Shown one piece after another: positions 10,401 through 19,806 of a DNA stretch of 64,000 bases. The stretch spans positions 124,001 to 188,000 of the forward strand of contig NZ_BCXJ01000005.1 in assembly GCF_001598215.1 (NCBI RefSeq), read 5' to 3'. Numbering within the stretch: position 1 is the first letter of the stretch; each line of letters starts with the position of its first letter. Under the pieces are notes generated by a model. It worked only from the letters and a program-made list of their open reading frames with translations. It was not told where the DNA came from and searched no databases. Position numbers and translations under genes: made by a program. This DNA comes from Shouchella clausii (GTDB lineage: Bacteria; Bacillota; Bacilli; Bacillales; Bacillaceae_D).

Positions 10401-10490
10401 CTATGCCCCCGCCGACATGGCAATTAAAACAGCTCCTACTACACCGACCACAAAAACGGCTGAAAGGATTTTCACAAACTTTGCGTTCAC
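10401..10490 (-). CDS. Small single-span membrane peptide (29 residues), unknown function
   Basis: A GTG start at 10490 preceded by GGGGAG with an 8-base gap opens a 29-codon frame ending in TAG. The peptide begins MNAKFVKIL, has a continuous hydrophobic stretch rich in Val, Gly and Ala, and ends AMSAGA. It reads as one transmembrane helix with a short basic N-terminus and little outside. A strong dedicated terminator follows. I do not recognise a family; its form recalls other tiny bacilli membrane proteins. It stands alone between the ABC exporter and helD, all on the same strand. Presence of ribosome site, hydrophobic pattern and terminator together make it likely real. Confidence 0.55.
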   Translation of the reverse strand: MNAKFVKILSAVFVVGVVGAVLIAMSAGA

Positions 10491-10736
10491 TAAAGTCACT
10501 CCCCATTGCAAATCTAGCTTTGAACGAAAGAAATAGTCGCTTAACCAAACAGCTCGACGTTATTTGACACTTTTCTTAAGTATACAACGGCTAGCACTTA
10601 GAAACTATGTAAATTTATCTTTATCATCTCCAAATTTAGCAAAAAACGTTCGGAAACTGGCAGCTCTTTACTTTTAACTAGGACGGCTGTCGCCACTAAT
10701 AGGAGAATCGTGTATGAACATCCGAAAAATGAGCTA
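10491..10736. other. Intergenic region between helD and the small peptide gene
   Basis: No coding frame with a ribosome site was seen other than the 29-codon gene. A possible minus-strand -10 (TATACT, near 10580) could serve the small peptide, but no good -35 accompanies it. Confidence 0.3.
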
Positions 10737-10785
10737 GACACCTGCTTTCCTACTGAAATATATCCAGTAAAAAAGACGAGGTGTC
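10737..10785 (-). terminator. Probable terminator after helD
   Basis: Outer arms GACACCT/AGGTGTC (10737-10743, 10779-10785) enclose an inner ACTG/CAGT pairing. It lies just after the helD stop on the minus strand, with CATTTTTC further downstream. Confidence 0.55.
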
Positions 10786-10792
10786 GGCTTAT

Positions 10793-12826
10793 TTACAATC
10801 CAGTAGCCAAGATCGGGGACAACTCACCGTCATACCAGACAGTCAATTCATGAAGGGCCCGTGTGCAGCCAACATACAATAGTTTTTTATGGAGTTCATC
10901 ACAAGGGTAATGGTCGTTTGTCACATCAGCTAGCAAGACAGCATCAAATTCAAACCCTTTTGAAAGATAAACAGGCAAAACAGAAATGCCGCCCTCATAC
11001 CTTTCTCCTCCCGCTGTAAGCAAATGGGCATCAAGACCCGTTGCTTGTAGCTGCCTGCAAATGGCTTTGCTTGCTTTTTCCGTACGTGTAAGAATAGCAA
11101 TGGTGTGTGTTTGTTTATCCTGCATCGCGCTTACCCATTGCGCAACATGTTCCTCGGACTTCTGTTCAACAACAACGTCTTGCCCGCTGCGAAAAACAGG
11201 TTTTGCGGGCGCAGGAGCGAAAGCCATTTGTTGAAGAATCCGGTTCGAAAATTCAATAATTTCCATTGTTGACCGGTAACTCCGTTCCATCTGTACATAG
11301 GAAACGTTATTGGCAAATACCTCTTCAAAGGCAGCCCAGTCGGAAATCCCTTCGTCCCCGTGAATCCCTTGAGCTAGATCCCCTAAAATCGTAAACCCTC
11401 CTGAACGCGTTCGCTCTTTTAGAACAGCTAGCATAAAAGGGGAGACATCTTGTGCTTCATCGATAACGACATGGTCGAAGCGAGCATCACGCTCAATACC
11501 GTAAAGCTGCTGATGCATATAAACAAGTGGTGCTATATCTGCATAACCTAACCGCTTCTCTTTCAGTCCAGCAGGTACGGGCAGTTGCTGTTGTTTTAAG
11601 AAAGCGGTGTACAACTTAGCGAGATCAGGCTTTGGCCAGTAGGAAAGAAAGGAGCGCAAACGCTTAAGCGCCTCTGACTTAAAAGCCTGTTGTTCTTTTT
11701 TGTCTTCAAAGCGCTTTGCTTCGATCTCAATCCATCGTTTGGCCCGGGCATGGAGGCGTTCTCGCCGTTTCATTGGCGGCGAAGCGGCAAAATCTTGCTC
11801 AACCCACTGTTTTATTGTTTCTTTGTTCAGCACGCAGCCATCCCATGGGCAAAAATCTTTTTTCGGCACCCTCTCCCCCACATAGGCATCGATAAAATGA
11901 CGCAGTTGCTTTTGACATGCAAGCGAACCTTTATACGCAAGCACATCTTCTGACTGCCGATCAAGTTTGGCTTCAAATTGATTGGCCAAGCGGTTTTTCG
12001 TGTCAGAAAGCCGATAAGAAGAACCAAGCACCGACAACCCCCAGTTGGCAAATGTACTTTGGGCAATCGTCCCTACTCCGAGCTCTGGCAAGACGTGTGA
12101 AATATAATCGAGAAACATCGCGTTTGGCGCAAAAATCACCATTTTTTCAGCCCGCAACTGCTCTCGAAATTCATACAACAAATAGGCAAGGCGATGCAAA
12201 GCGACTGTCGTTTTCCCGCTTCCAGCAGCTCCTTGGATAATAAGCGGTTCTTTTATTGCATGGCGAATAATCGCGTTTTGTTCTGCTTGAATGGTCGCGA
12301 CAATGTCTTTCAATTTGTTGTCTTTTTGCTCGCTTAACTTATATAACAGAAATTCATCCCCGCCGCTCATTTCTTGGCCTTTCCCATAGCTGTCAACAAC
12401 ACGCTGTAGAAGACGATTTCGGATGACAATGTTTCGTTTCAGCAAAATTTCACCCTCGACAACGCCTTCCGGTGATTGATAAAAAACATCTTCTTCACTT
12501 CCCGTAAACGAATAAAACAGCGAAGCAACTGGAGCGCGCCAATCAATCACTAACGGATCGCCGCTGTCTTCATCGTGAACGCCGACTTTCCCAATATAGA
12601 GCGCTTTTGTTTCCTGGTCCCACTCACAAAAGTCGAGCCTGCCAAAATACGGTTCTTGTCTAGCTGAATGAAGGGCTGTACGGAGATGTTCACGCCTATC
12701 TTCCAGCACTTGTTCCGTAAAATCGCTACCGCGGTAGCGCGGCATCTGCTCCAACTTGTCACCTAATTCATCCAGTTGGGCAAGCGTTGTTTGCAACTGC
12801 GTCTCTTCGGCTTCAAATATGGACAT
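10793..12826 (-). CDS. helD: HelD-type UvrD-like helicase / RNA polymerase recycling factor
   Basis: The protein of about 677 residues is a superfamily 1 ATPase with the Q-motif and Walker A IIQGAAGSGKTTVALHRL near residue 197, Walker B/DEAQ as HVVIDEAQDVSPF, and a C-terminal GFEFDAVLL and YVGCTRALHELTV. The N-terminal arm with repeated acidic and coiled stretches and the EPYFGRLDF and PLVIDWRAPVASLFY blocks are typical of Bacillus HelD (YvgS), which binds RNA polymerase and frees it from stalled complexes. It is shorter than B. subtilis HelD (about 774). The frame opens at 12841, but ATG 12826 has GAGGAG at the right distance and is preferred. Single-gene unit with its own terminator. Confidence 0.88.
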   Translation of the reverse strand: MSIFEAEETQLQTTLAQLDELGDKLEQMPRYRGSDFTEQVLEDRREHLRTALHSARQEPYFGRLDFCEWDQETKALYIGKVGVHDEDSGDPLVIDWRAPVASLFYSFTGSEEDVFYQSPEGVVEGEILLKRNIVIRNRLLQRVVDSYGKGQEMSGGDEFLLYKLSEQKDNKLKDIVATIQAEQNAIIRHAIKEPLIIQGAAGSGKTTVALHRLAYLLYEFREQLRAEKMVIFAPNAMFLDYISHVLPELGVGTIAQSTFANWGLSVLGSSYRLSDTKNRLANQFEAKLDRQSEDVLAYKGSLACQKQLRHFIDAYVGERVPKKDFCPWDGCVLNKETIKQWVEQDFAASPPMKRRERLHARAKRWIEIEAKRFEDKKEQQAFKSEALKRLRSFLSYWPKPDLAKLYTAFLKQQQLPVPAGLKEKRLGYADIAPLVYMHQQLYGIERDARFDHVVIDEAQDVSPFMLAVLKERTRSGGFTILGDLAQGIHGDEGISDWAAFEEVFANNVSYVQMERSYRSTMEIIEFSNRILQQMAFAPAPAKPVFRSGQDVVVEQKSEEHVAQWVSAMQDKQTHTIAILTRTEKASKAICRQLQATGLDAHLLTAGGERYEGGISVLPVYLSKGFEFDAVLLADVTNDHYPCDELHKKLLYVGCTRALHELTVWYDGELSPILATGL

Positions 12827-12841
12827 CGTATCACTCCTCAT

Positions 12842-13340
12842 AAAAGTTCTTCTCTATTTTCGCGAAAAACGAAAAAAAAGAATAGACTTTTTCTTTTCGT
12901 TTTGGTAAGCTTTGTATAGTTCAAGTGCCAAAAATAAATATACCATTATATGGAAACCTTCACCGAAGATTCGCTCTTTTGGTGAAGGTTTTTTGTATGT
13001 TGTCTAATGATCTTCCATTCTTTTTTAAGGCATGTTTACAATAAAAACATCGATTCTATAAAATCCGTCTTTGCTTTTCCTCTATAATGAAATGGGGTTT
13101 GCTTTTGTAAAAAGATATGTAGATTAGGAGGCTGATACCAGACATAACAGGACTTTTGCCGTATTCTTGTCGAACAGCCATTGAACAACCAAAAAAGTGG
13201 CTACATGCCTCTTACTCCAGCTTTCTTAACGCCACAATCGCACTCATTGTCGAAAAAACGATTCTTGACGGTTTCACAAACAAATTCTACAATTATCGAG
13301 AAAGCTACATTTTTAATGAATAATTAGGGGGACAATCACA
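12842..13340 (+). promoter_or_regulatory. Long phnD upstream region with an internal terminator and promoter
   Basis: The 499-base gap holds, in order, a possible -10 TATAGT (12915-12920), a plus-strand terminator (12955-12994), and a sigma-A-like TATAAT at 13083-13088 lacking a clear -35. If transcription starts near 13095 the phnD leader is about 245 bases. Inside it a perfect AGGAGG (13126-13131) has no ATG, GTG or TTG at normal distance. A frame from TTG 13156 to the stop at 13321-13323 (55 codons) ends just before the phnD ribosome site. The leader may be regulatory RNA or may hold a short gene; I cannot decide. Confidence 0.45.
12955..12994 (+). terminator. Strong plus-strand terminator with no gene upstream
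   Basis: A perfect stem AACCTTCACC/GGTGAAGGTT (12955-12964, 12981-12990) is followed by TTTTTT. The only gene to the left, helD, runs the other way, so this would end a short transcript that starts within about 60 bases upstream. Confidence 0.8.
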
Positions 13341-14279
13341 TTGAAAAAGAAAGTTTTTGGCTCGTCACTTGTAGCTGTTACTGCACTTGTTCTTGCCGCG
13401 TGCGGCGGAAATGACACGAACGCAGGTAACGGAGGCGACAGTGAAGACGGCTATTCGCCAACAGATGTTCTAAAAGTGCAATTTGTTCCATCACAAAACG
13501 CTGAAAATCTTGATGTGATTGCAGCGCCGCTAGAAGAGCTGCTCTCAGAAAGGCTAGATATTGACGTAGAAGTGTCTGTGTCGACAGACTATCCATCTGT
13601 TGTAACAGCCATGGGTTCAAAAACGATTGATGTCGGTTTCTTGCCGCCAAATGCCTATGTAACAGCCAATGAAGAAGGCTATGCAGATGTACTGCTCCAA
13701 TCATTGCGCTATGGCGTAAATGAAGAGGACGGATCGCCAACGGACGAACTGGTTGGCTCGTACAAATCTCAATTCGTTGTGATGGCAGACTCTGATATCG
13801 AGTCGCTTGAAGATTTAGAAGGCAAAACAATCGCTTTCCAAGGCGCCACTTCCTCAGCAGGATACGTATGGCCAGCAGCTTCTTTGCTTGACGCAGGCAT
13901 TGACCCGCAAAATGACGTAAATGGCGTCGAATTTCAAGGGCACGATGCTGCGCTTATTGCTCTTCTCAATGGCGAAGTCGACGCAGCCGTAACTTTCCAA
14001 GATGCACGTAATACGATCAAAGAAGAATTCCCTGATGTGTGGGAGCAAACCCGAGTTGTAGCTTTAACAGAAGATATTCCGAATGATACAGTTTCCGTTC
14101 GCTCTGATCTGTCTCAAGAGTGGCGAGACAAAATTGCTGATGCCTTTATTGATATCGGCGAAGATCCAGAAGGTCGCCAAATCATTTTTGACATTTATTC
14201 CCACGAAGGGTACGAGCGTTCAGAGGACAGCAATTTTGACGTCGTCCGTGATTATGCGGAACGAATCCAACAACCATAA
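13341..14279 (+). CDS. phnD: PhnD-like phosphonate/phosphite/phosphate-binding lipoprotein
   Basis: The 312-residue protein starts with a lipoprotein signal peptide and lipobox LVLAACGG. The mature part has the PhnD family pattern: [12 protein letters not shown] near residue 49, [24 protein letters not shown], and [19 protein letters not shown], with a C-terminal [23 protein letters not shown]. The binding protein captures phosphonate, phosphite or phosphate outside the membrane and delivers it to PhnE. Start is TTG after TAGGGGGACAATCACA. It heads the operon phnD-phnC-phnE-phnE. No C-P lyase genes are present, so the ligand could be phosphite or a phosphonate handled elsewhere. Confidence 0.92.
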   Translation: MKKKVFGSSLVAVTALVLAACGGNDTNAGNGGDSEDGYSPTDVLKVQFVPSQNAENLDVIAAPLEELLSERLDIDVEVSVSTDYPSVVTAMGSKTIDVGFLPPNAYVTANEEGYADVLLQSLRYGVNEEDGSPTDELVGSYKSQFVVMADSDIESLEDLEGKTIAFQGATSSAGYVWPAASLLDAGIDPQNDVNGVEFQGHDAALIALLNGEVDAAVTFQDARNTIKEEFPDVWEQTRVVALTEDIPNDTVSVRSDLSQEWRDKIADAFIDIGEDPEGRQIIFDIYSHEGYERSEDSNFDVVRDYAERIQQP

Positions 14280-14314
14280 GTATAAATATAACTTTATTTT
14301 CATTTATTCATAGC

Positions 14315-14336
14315 GAGAGTCCGCCTTGCGGGCTCT
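14315..14336 (+). promoter_or_regulatory. Hairpin between phnD and phnC
   Basis: A G+C-rich stem-loop (arms GAGAGTCCGC and GCGGGCTCTC with one mismatch) lies 36 bases after the phnD stop and is not followed by a T run. Such hairpins often protect the 3' end of a binding-protein mRNA and reduce downstream expression. Inference. Confidence 0.5.
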
Positions 14337-14392
14337 CCACTTATGTATTGTATTGCCATTTCCCTATCATATCAGTTTATAAGAGAGTTGGG

Positions 14393-15199
14393 ATGCCGAT
14401 GATAGAAATAAAAAATGTATCGAAAACGTATCCAAACGGTACGAAAGGCTTAAAAAATATTAACTTAACGATTGAGCGAGGCGAATTTGTCGTCGTTGTT
14501 GGCCTATCTGGGGCGGGAAAATCGACATTGCTTCGTTCCGTTAACCGCTTAAATGAAATTTCTGATGGGGAAATTCTCATTGACGGCCAATCGATTACGA
14601 AAGCAAAAGGGAAAGAATTGCGGCAAATACGGCAAAGAACGGCGATGATTTTTCAGAGCTTTAATCTCGTAAAACGTTCCTCTGTATTGCGCAACGTGCT
14701 GTCAGGCCGCGTCGGTTACCATGGAACATTGCGGACTGTTTTAAATTTGTTCCCTAAGCAGGATATCGAGCTTGCCCTGCAAGCGCTCAACCGTGTGAAT
14801 ATCCTTGAAAAAGCCTATTCCCGAGCAAGTGATTTGTCTGGCGGCCAACAACAACGTGTAGCGATCGCTAGAGCCCTAGCACAAGAACCAAGCGTCATTT
14901 TAGCAGACGAACCAACCGCTTCTCTCGACCCATTAACAACGAAACAAGTTATGGACGATTTAAAACGAATTAATAAGGAAGACAAAATTACAACGATTGT
15001 CAACTTGCATTTCATCGATTTGGCCCGTGAGTATGCGACACGGATTATTGGCCTCCGTGCTGGTGAAATCGTATTTGACGGCCCTGTCTCAGAGGCAACT
15101 GACGAGAAATTTGCTGAAATTTATGGGCGTCCGATTCAAGAGGACGAGCTCTTAGGGGAGGAATTGCATGAGCCAGCAAGCGAACCTGCCAGTCAATAA
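14393..15199 (+). CDS. phnC: PhnC-type phosphonate ABC transporter ATPase
   Basis: The protein of about 268 residues has Walker [11 protein letters not shown]-loop MIFQSFNLV, signature DLSGGQQQR, Walker [14 protein letters not shown], and an H-loop NLHFIDLA. The NLH form and the NVLSGRVGY block are characteristic of PhnC. The frame extends upstream to 14348, but the ATG at 14393 follows AAGAGAG and matches the family N-terminus ([11 protein letters not shown]). It energises import through the two PhnE permeases. Its last 32 bases overlap the first permease gene, giving coupled translation. Confidence 0.93.
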   Translation: MPMIEIKNVSKTYPNGTKGLKNINLTIERGEFVVVVGLSGAGKSTLLRSVNRLNEISDGEILIDGQSITKAKGKELRQIRQRTAMIFQSFNLVKRSSVLRNVLSGRVGYHGTLRTVLNLFPKQDIELALQALNRVNILEKAYSRASDLSGGQQQRVAIARALAQEPSVILADEPTASLDPLTTKQVMDDLKRINKEDKITTIVNLHFIDLAREYATRIIGLRAGEIVFDGPVSEATDEKFAEIYGRPIQEDELLGEELHEPASEPASQ

Positions 15200-15956
15200 A
15201 CCCCCCCGAACAAAGCTTTATATGACATTGTTGCTGTTATTTGCCCTGATAGGCGCGAGCGCTTGGTATATTGATGCAAACCCGCTCATTATTTTAAGCA
15301 AGTGGCAAAATGTGCTTGAACTCGTCTTTAAAATGTTTCCACCGGACATGACTTTTTTTATAAATGCGACGCAGGCGATGCTTGATACGATCCGGATGGC
15401 GTTAATTGGTACGACGATAGGAGGAATCATCTCCATCCCGATTTTATTCCTATGCGCACACAATATTGTCAATACGCCTTGGATTTACCAACCTGCCCGG
15501 ATTCTCTTGAATATGCTGCGGACAGTGCCAGATTTGTTGCTCGCAGCGATCTTTGCCGCTATTCTTGGTTTCAACACATTAGCCGGTGTCGTAGCGCTTA
15601 GCATCTTTTCGATCGGGATCATCGCCAAGCTTTCATTTGAAGCGGTGGAAAACATCGATCAGGGGCCATTGGAATCGATGACATCGGTTGGCGCTAACAA
15701 AATCCAATGGATCGTATTTGGGGTCGTTCCGCAAGTGTTGCCTCAATTTACGTCATATGTTCTATATACATTTGAAATTAATGTCCGTGCCGCTGCCATT
15801 TTAGGGTTAGTTGGAGCTGGAGGAATTGGACTTTTATACAAACAGGCAATCGGTTTTTACAATTTTGACCAAGTATTGGCGTTAATCCTTTATACATTCT
15901 TAGTTGTATTGCTGATCGATTTTATTAGCTTAAAAATTCGGGAGCGTCTCATATGA
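15168..15956 (+). CDS. phnE: PhnE-type phosphonate ABC transporter permease, first copy
   Basis: The 262-residue membrane protein has about five or six spans and the EAA-loop pattern [20 protein letters not shown] that contacts PhnC. The [13 protein letters not shown] segment near residue 215 is conserved in PhnE. The ATG is preceded by GGGGAGGAATTGC inside the end of phnC. It pairs with the second permease to form the channel, as is common in phnCDEE operons. Confidence 0.93.
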   Translation: MSQQANLPVNKPPRTKLYMTLLLLFALIGASAWYIDANPLIILSKWQNVLELVFKMFPPDMTFFINATQAMLDTIRMALIGTTIGGIISIPILFLCAHNIVNTPWIYQPARILLNMLRTVPDLLLAAIFAAILGFNTLAGVVALSIFSIGIIAKLSFEAVENIDQGPLESMTSVGANKIQWIVFGVVPQVLPQFTSYVLYTFEINVRAAAILGLVGAGGIGLLYKQAIGFYNFDQVLALILYTFLVVLLIDFISLKIRERLI

Positions 15957-16756
15957 GTGATTTAAGAAGCACAATCGAAAAGCCAAAAAAGCAGCGGATC
16001 AAATCAGCCGCGATTATTCTTGGGCTGTTACTCATTTACATTTGGGGCTTTAGCGGCATTGATTATAGCGGAATTACGAAAAATGCCTGGGTGATTACAG
16101 GCGCGATCATGGACGGATTTTTAAACCCTGATTGGTCTTATGTATACCGTGCAGGCGAAGTCGATTTAATCTCAAATTTGCTTGAAACATTTGCCATTGC
16201 TCTTGTTGGCATTAGCCTCTCTGTTGTTCTTTCTTTTCCGATTGCATTTTGGGCAGCGAGAAACTTGAGCGTAAAGCGAATTGTCTCAGGATCTGGAAAG
16301 TCCTTTTTGAGCTTTTTCCGCACATTCCCTGATATGGTGATGGCGTTGCTCTTTATTGCGATTGTAGGTCCTGGCCCGTACGCTGGAATGCTCGCCCTTG
16401 GCTTTAGCGCCGTTGGCATGCTCGGCAAATTATATGCCGAAGAAATTGAATCGATTGATCCTGGTCCTTCAGAAGCGCTCGTTGCTGCTGGGGCAAACAA
16501 ATTGCAAATCCTTTGGTTCGCAGTCGTGCCCCAAGTGTTACCTGGCTTTATTTCTGCGACATTGTATCGATTTGAAATCAATATGCGCTCGGCTTCGACA
16601 CTTGGAGTGGTAGCTGCTGGAGGGATTGGCACGCCGCTTTTATTTGCCATTCAAGGCAGAAGTTGGGACCGTGTCGGCATTATTTTGATTGGCTTAGTCG
16701 TATTTGTATTGATTATTGATTTAATTTCTAGCGCACTGCGCAAAAAAGTCGTGTAA
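15953..16756 (+). CDS. phnE: PhnE-type phosphonate ABC transporter permease, second copy
   Basis: The 267-residue permease overlaps the first by 4 bases. It shares the EAA-loop (AAGANKLQILWFAVVPQVLP) and the AAGGIGTPLLFAIQ segment, and differs at the N-terminus, where a basic 20-residue stretch precedes the first span. It is the last gene of the importer. The two permeases are clearly homologous and probably arose by duplication, forming a heterodimer. Confidence 0.92.
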   Translation: MSDLRSTIEKPKKQRIKSAAIILGLLLIYIWGFSGIDYSGITKNAWVITGAIMDGFLNPDWSYVYRAGEVDLISNLLETFAIALVGISLSVVLSFPIAFWAARNLSVKRIVSGSGKSFLSFFRTFPDMVMALLFIAIVGPGPYAGMLALGFSAVGMLGKLYAEEIESIDPGPSEALVAAGANKLQILWFAVVPQVLPGFISATLYRFEINMRSASTLGVVAAGGIGTPLLFAIQGRSWDRVGIILIGLVVFVLIIDLISSALRKKVV

Positions 16757-16839
16757 TTTTCAGATTGACGCTTGTTAGCCAAGACTGAGACCGGTGCCAA
16801 ATTAACTAATATGCATGATTCTTTTTAGGGGGATAAACG

Positions 16840-17640
16840 TTGCCATCGATTTTATTTATTGGCGCTGGCCGCATGGCTGAAGCGATTTTTTCCGGGTTGT
16901 TGCGCCAGCCTAAGCAACCATTTGACTCAATTTATGTCACCAATCGCACAAACAAAGAACGCCTAGGCGAGCTAGCACAGCGTTATGCCATTACGCCAGT
17001 TGACAAGCATGCATCGATTGCCGCAAAGGCAGATGTCCTTCTGTTAGCGATGCCCCCGTCTGCCCATGGAGAAGTCTTTTCCGAGTTGGCCCCTATGATT
17101 CGCGACCAACTAATCATCACTGTTGCCGCTGGGATTGGGCCGAGTGACATGGAAGCACAATTGCCGGAAGGAACAGCGGCGGCATGGATTATGCCGAATA
17201 CCGCCGCACAAGTTGGTGCATCGATCAGCCTTTACGCATTCGGGAAAAACGTATCTGGGAAGCAAAAGCTGCTAGTGAAAGAGATTGTACACGCCATCGG
17301 AGCAGGGGAAGAGCTTTCGGAAGAGCAAATTCATAATTTGACCGCCATTACAGGCAGTGCGCCAGCTTTTGTCTATGAATTCGCGCTGCAACTTGAAAAA
17401 ATGGCTCTATCCTTTGGCATCACCGATAAACAAGCACGACATTTGGTGGAAACGATGCTTGCTGGCAGCATAAAGATGTTGGAAACGGGCTCTCCCCCGC
17501 AAGAACTGCGCGACCAAGTGACGACGCCTGGCGGTGCGACTGAAGCAGGGCTTATTTCCCTTGGCAATGACCAATTTTCCGCGATGCTTCAACGTGCGGT
17601 TCACGCTGTTACAGACCACGCAAAAAATAGACGAAATTAA
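16840..17640 (+). CDS. proC: Pyrroline-5-carboxylate reductase
   Basis: The 266-residue protein has the NADP-binding Rossmann start ILFIGAGRMAEAIFSGLL (residues 4-21), the PNTAAQVGAS block near 127, and the family signature ending TTPGGATEAGLISL near 240. It reduces 1-pyrroline-5-carboxylate to proline, the final biosynthetic step. Start is TTG after AGGGGGATAAACG. Paralogues (ProC, ProI, ComER) cannot be separated with certainty by eye; the complete TTPGG signature argues for an active reductase. It lies 83 bases after the phn operon and may be separately transcribed. Confidence 0.9.
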   Translation: MPSILFIGAGRMAEAIFSGLLRQPKQPFDSIYVTNRTNKERLGELAQRYAITPVDKHASIAAKADVLLLAMPPSAHGEVFSELAPMIRDQLIITVAAGIGPSDMEAQLPEGTAAAWIMPNTAAQVGASISLYAFGKNVSGKQKLLVKEIVHAIGAGEELSEEQIHNLTAITGSAPAFVYEFALQLEKMALSFGITDKQARHLVETMLAGSIKMLETGSPPQELRDQVTTPGGATEAGLISLGNDQFSAMLQRAVHAVTDHAKNRRN

Positions 17641-17668
17641 ATACTACACGGATCTCTTGAAGAAAGCG

Positions 17669-17719
17669 AAAAAACGCTGATAACGTCTAAGATAGCGAAG
17701 ACGGTTATCAGCGTTTTTT
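17669..17719. terminator. Bidirectional terminator between proC and the MATE gene
   Basis: Arms AAAAAACGCTGATAAC and GTTATCAGCGTTTTTT plus an inner GTC/GAC pairing give a long stem with T runs on both strands. It serves two convergent genes. Confidence 0.9.
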
Positions 17720-17784
17720 ATGCACTCTTTTTGAACATCCAATGGCGTCGACTGAACGATGACATTCGCTTATATACGCGCTTT

Positions 17785-19137
17785 TTAAAGTCCTCTATCC
17801 TCCCTAAAAACAATCCGGTTCCGCTTTAAATAAACGAAGATAAATGTCAATACCGCTAGTTCAGCGAACGGAATGGACAGCCAAATCGCATTGGCGCCAA
17901 ACACAAACGGGACTGTAAGGAGAAACAGCAGCATAAACAGAATCTCTCTCCCTGCGGTAATCCACGTCGCTACTGCCACAGAACCAATTGATTGAAAATA
18001 ACTCATTAAGACAAAATTGATACCCATAACAAAATAAGCGATGAAAAACAAGCGTATCCCAAGGGTAGCCATTTCCTTTACTTCAGTCGGAAAATCCCCA
18101 AATAAATGGACAATCGGGGTAGCTGCCACTTGGCCAACCAAGAAGCAAGCCGCGCCGGCGATAAAAGCGGTCCTTATAGCGATTCGCATAATCGCCCGTT
18201 TTTTCGCAGCTTCCTCTGCTCCATGGAAGTAGCTAATGATCGGCTGAATTGCCGATCCCATCCCTAAGAACATGAGCAACATGACGCCGTGAACATAATT
18301 TAAAACAGAAAAAGCCGCTACGCCCACTGTGCCTGCCAAACGGGCAAACATAATGTTATGTGAAATGGTAAATACGGAAATGCCTACTTCAGCAAGAAAA
18401 CTTGGGAAGCCAAGCGTAAACGCTTTGACCATTAAAGGCTTTTCAAATGTAAATTTAACAAGTTTGAGATTGCTTTTTTTCGTAAAAAAATGGGAAGTCA
18501 GCACAAGCAACCCTAATGTTGCCGCCAAAATCGTGCCAAAAGCAATTTCACGAACACCCATATCAAACACGTATAAAATCATATAGTTGATCCCTACATT
18601 GGAACAAGCAGTTGTCACAAGCGCTGCCATCGCCAAGTTCGGATTGCCGTCATTGCGTACAAAAATACTAAACGCATTTTCCAATGTAAAAACAAAGCCA
18701 AACACTAAAAATACATTCATATAATCGGCGGCAAACGGAGCCGTTTCATTATTTGCGCCTAGCGCATAAACAAGCGGTTCATGGAACATCCAAGCAATTA
18801 AGCCAATGATAAGCGTGCCAGACCCAATTAAGACTAGGGAGTGGGTAAAAATAAACCGGGCACGCTCCGGCTCTTTTTGTCCCATACTCTGAGAGTACAT
18901 GGTCGCGCCACCTATACCAAGCCAAAGGGACATTGCGACAAACACGGTGTATACAGGACCAGCAATATTAACGCCAGCAAGGGCAACTGGGCCCAATTTA
19001 TTTCCAACCATAATTCCATCAACCGCCAAGTTGACAGCCATTAAAATCATCCCCACTAATGATGGGATTAAATAACGGAGGAATATTTTTCCTACTGGTT
19101 GCGTGTCTAAAGGATTTTGTGTATGTTGTGTACTCAC
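17785..19137 (-). CDS. MATE family multidrug efflux transporter
   Basis: The 450-residue protein has twelve predicted membrane spans in two similar halves. It starts with a short polar region, then FLRYLIPSLVGMILMAVNLAVD..., with the VDGIMVGNKLGPVALAGVNI block typical of the MepA/DinF-like MATE group. MATE proteins expel cationic drugs with sodium or proton antiport. Its start overlaps the stop of the upstream TetR gene by 4 bases, so the two are cotranscribed and the regulator probably controls the pump. Drug range is not visible in the sequence. Confidence 0.92.
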   Translation of the reverse strand: MSTQHTQNPLDTQPVGKIFLRYLIPSLVGMILMAVNLAVDGIMVGNKLGPVALAGVNIAGPVYTVFVAMSLWLGIGGATMYSQSMGQKEPERARFIFTHSLVLIGSGTLIIGLIAWMFHEPLVYALGANNETAPFAADYMNVFLVFGFVFTLENAFSIFVRNDGNPNLAMAALVTTACSNVGINYMILYVFDMGVREIAFGTILAATLGLLVLTSHFFTKKSNLKLVKFTFEKPLMVKAFTLGFPSFLAEVGISVFTISHNIMFARLAGTVGVAAFSVLNYVHGVMLLMFLGMGSAIQPIISYFHGAEEAAKKRAIMRIAIRTAFIAGAACFLVGQVAATPIVHLFGDFPTEVKEMATLGIRLFFIAYFVMGINFVLMSYFQSIGSVAVATWITAGREILFMLLFLLTVPFVFGANAIWLSIPFAELAVLTFIFVYLKRNRIVFREDRGL

Positions 19138-19730
19138 ATGTCTTCACCTGCCATAATTCCTCGCCAAAAAACGGCCCAGCCAGCAGCCGTCTTTTTCTTG
19201 ATTCTTTCTTTGTCTGCCCCATATACGAGCTCAATAGCCAAAGCATCCAACAATGCCATAAAAGCAAGCGTCGGCGTTTCCGGGTTTTGGCTCCCAATTC
19301 GTTTCGCCTTTATCGCTTTAGCAAACAACTGATGGATCAGCCTTTCAATTTGCTCCTCATTGCGCATAAAGATTTCCTCAACTGCATCATAAAGATGAAC
19401 GGGCGGAAAAAACGAAATTCGCAACCAAAAGAAAAACCGTTCATCCTCTTCAACAAGTCGTTTATGTTCAGACACATAACGAAAAAGCTGTTGTTCAAAT
19501 GCCTCGTCTTGGAAGTCCTTGAGCAGCTTCGTTTTCATGTCCAATTCCAACTCAGCCACATCATGAACGACTTGCATAAACAAATCATCTTTTCCGTCAA
19601 AATGCGTGTAAATGCTCTGTTTCTTTATCCCCGCTTCATGGGCGATTTGCGACAACGACGCGCCTTCATAGCCATGCCGTGAAAAAAATTTAAATGCGGC
19701 TGATTTAATATCTTTTGCTGTCACTCCCAC
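19134..19730 (-). CDS. TetR family transcriptional regulator
   Basis: The 198-residue protein carries an N-terminal helix-turn-helix (AAFKFFSRHGYEGASLSQIA, then KKQSIYTHFDGKDDLF) typical of TetR, followed by a helical ligand-binding domain. It overlaps the MATE gene and sits first in the operon, so it very likely represses its own promoter and the pump. Start is GTG at 19730, or the GTG two codons later. A palindrome CGAACGTTCG lies between the -10 and the start. Confidence 0.88.
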   Translation of the reverse strand: MGVTAKDIKSAAFKFFSRHGYEGASLSQIAHEAGIKKQSIYTHFDGKDDLFMQVVHDVAELELDMKTKLLKDFQDEAFEQQLFRYVSEHKRLVEEDERFFFWLRISFFPPVHLYDAVEEIFMRNEEQIERLIHQLFAKAIKAKRIGSQNPETPTLAFMALLDALAIELVYGADKERIKKKTAAGWAVFWRGIMAGEDM

Positions 19731-19739
19731 CCCACCTTC

Positions 19740-19762
19740 CGAACGTTCGTCAGGTCATTATA
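19740..19762 (-). promoter_or_regulatory. TetR-MATE promoter -10 and operator palindrome
   Basis: On the minus strand TATAAT (19762-19757) is followed 7 bases later by the perfect palindrome CGAACGTTCG (19749-19740), which lies in the transcribed leader just before the regulator gene. The placement fits autorepression. No good -35 is visible. Confidence 0.55.
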
Positions 19763-19806
19763 GCAAATGATGCCCGGAAAGAGTAGCTTTATTTTTTAAG
19801 AGAACG

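Noticed and set aside
16138-16650. 170-codon minus-strand frame opposite the second phnE
   Set aside because: Antisense to a clear permease gene with a 4-base overlap to its neighbour.
19059-19682. 207-codon plus-strand frame opposite the TetR gene
   Set aside because: It overlaps the TetR and MATE genes in antisense and has no ribosome site.
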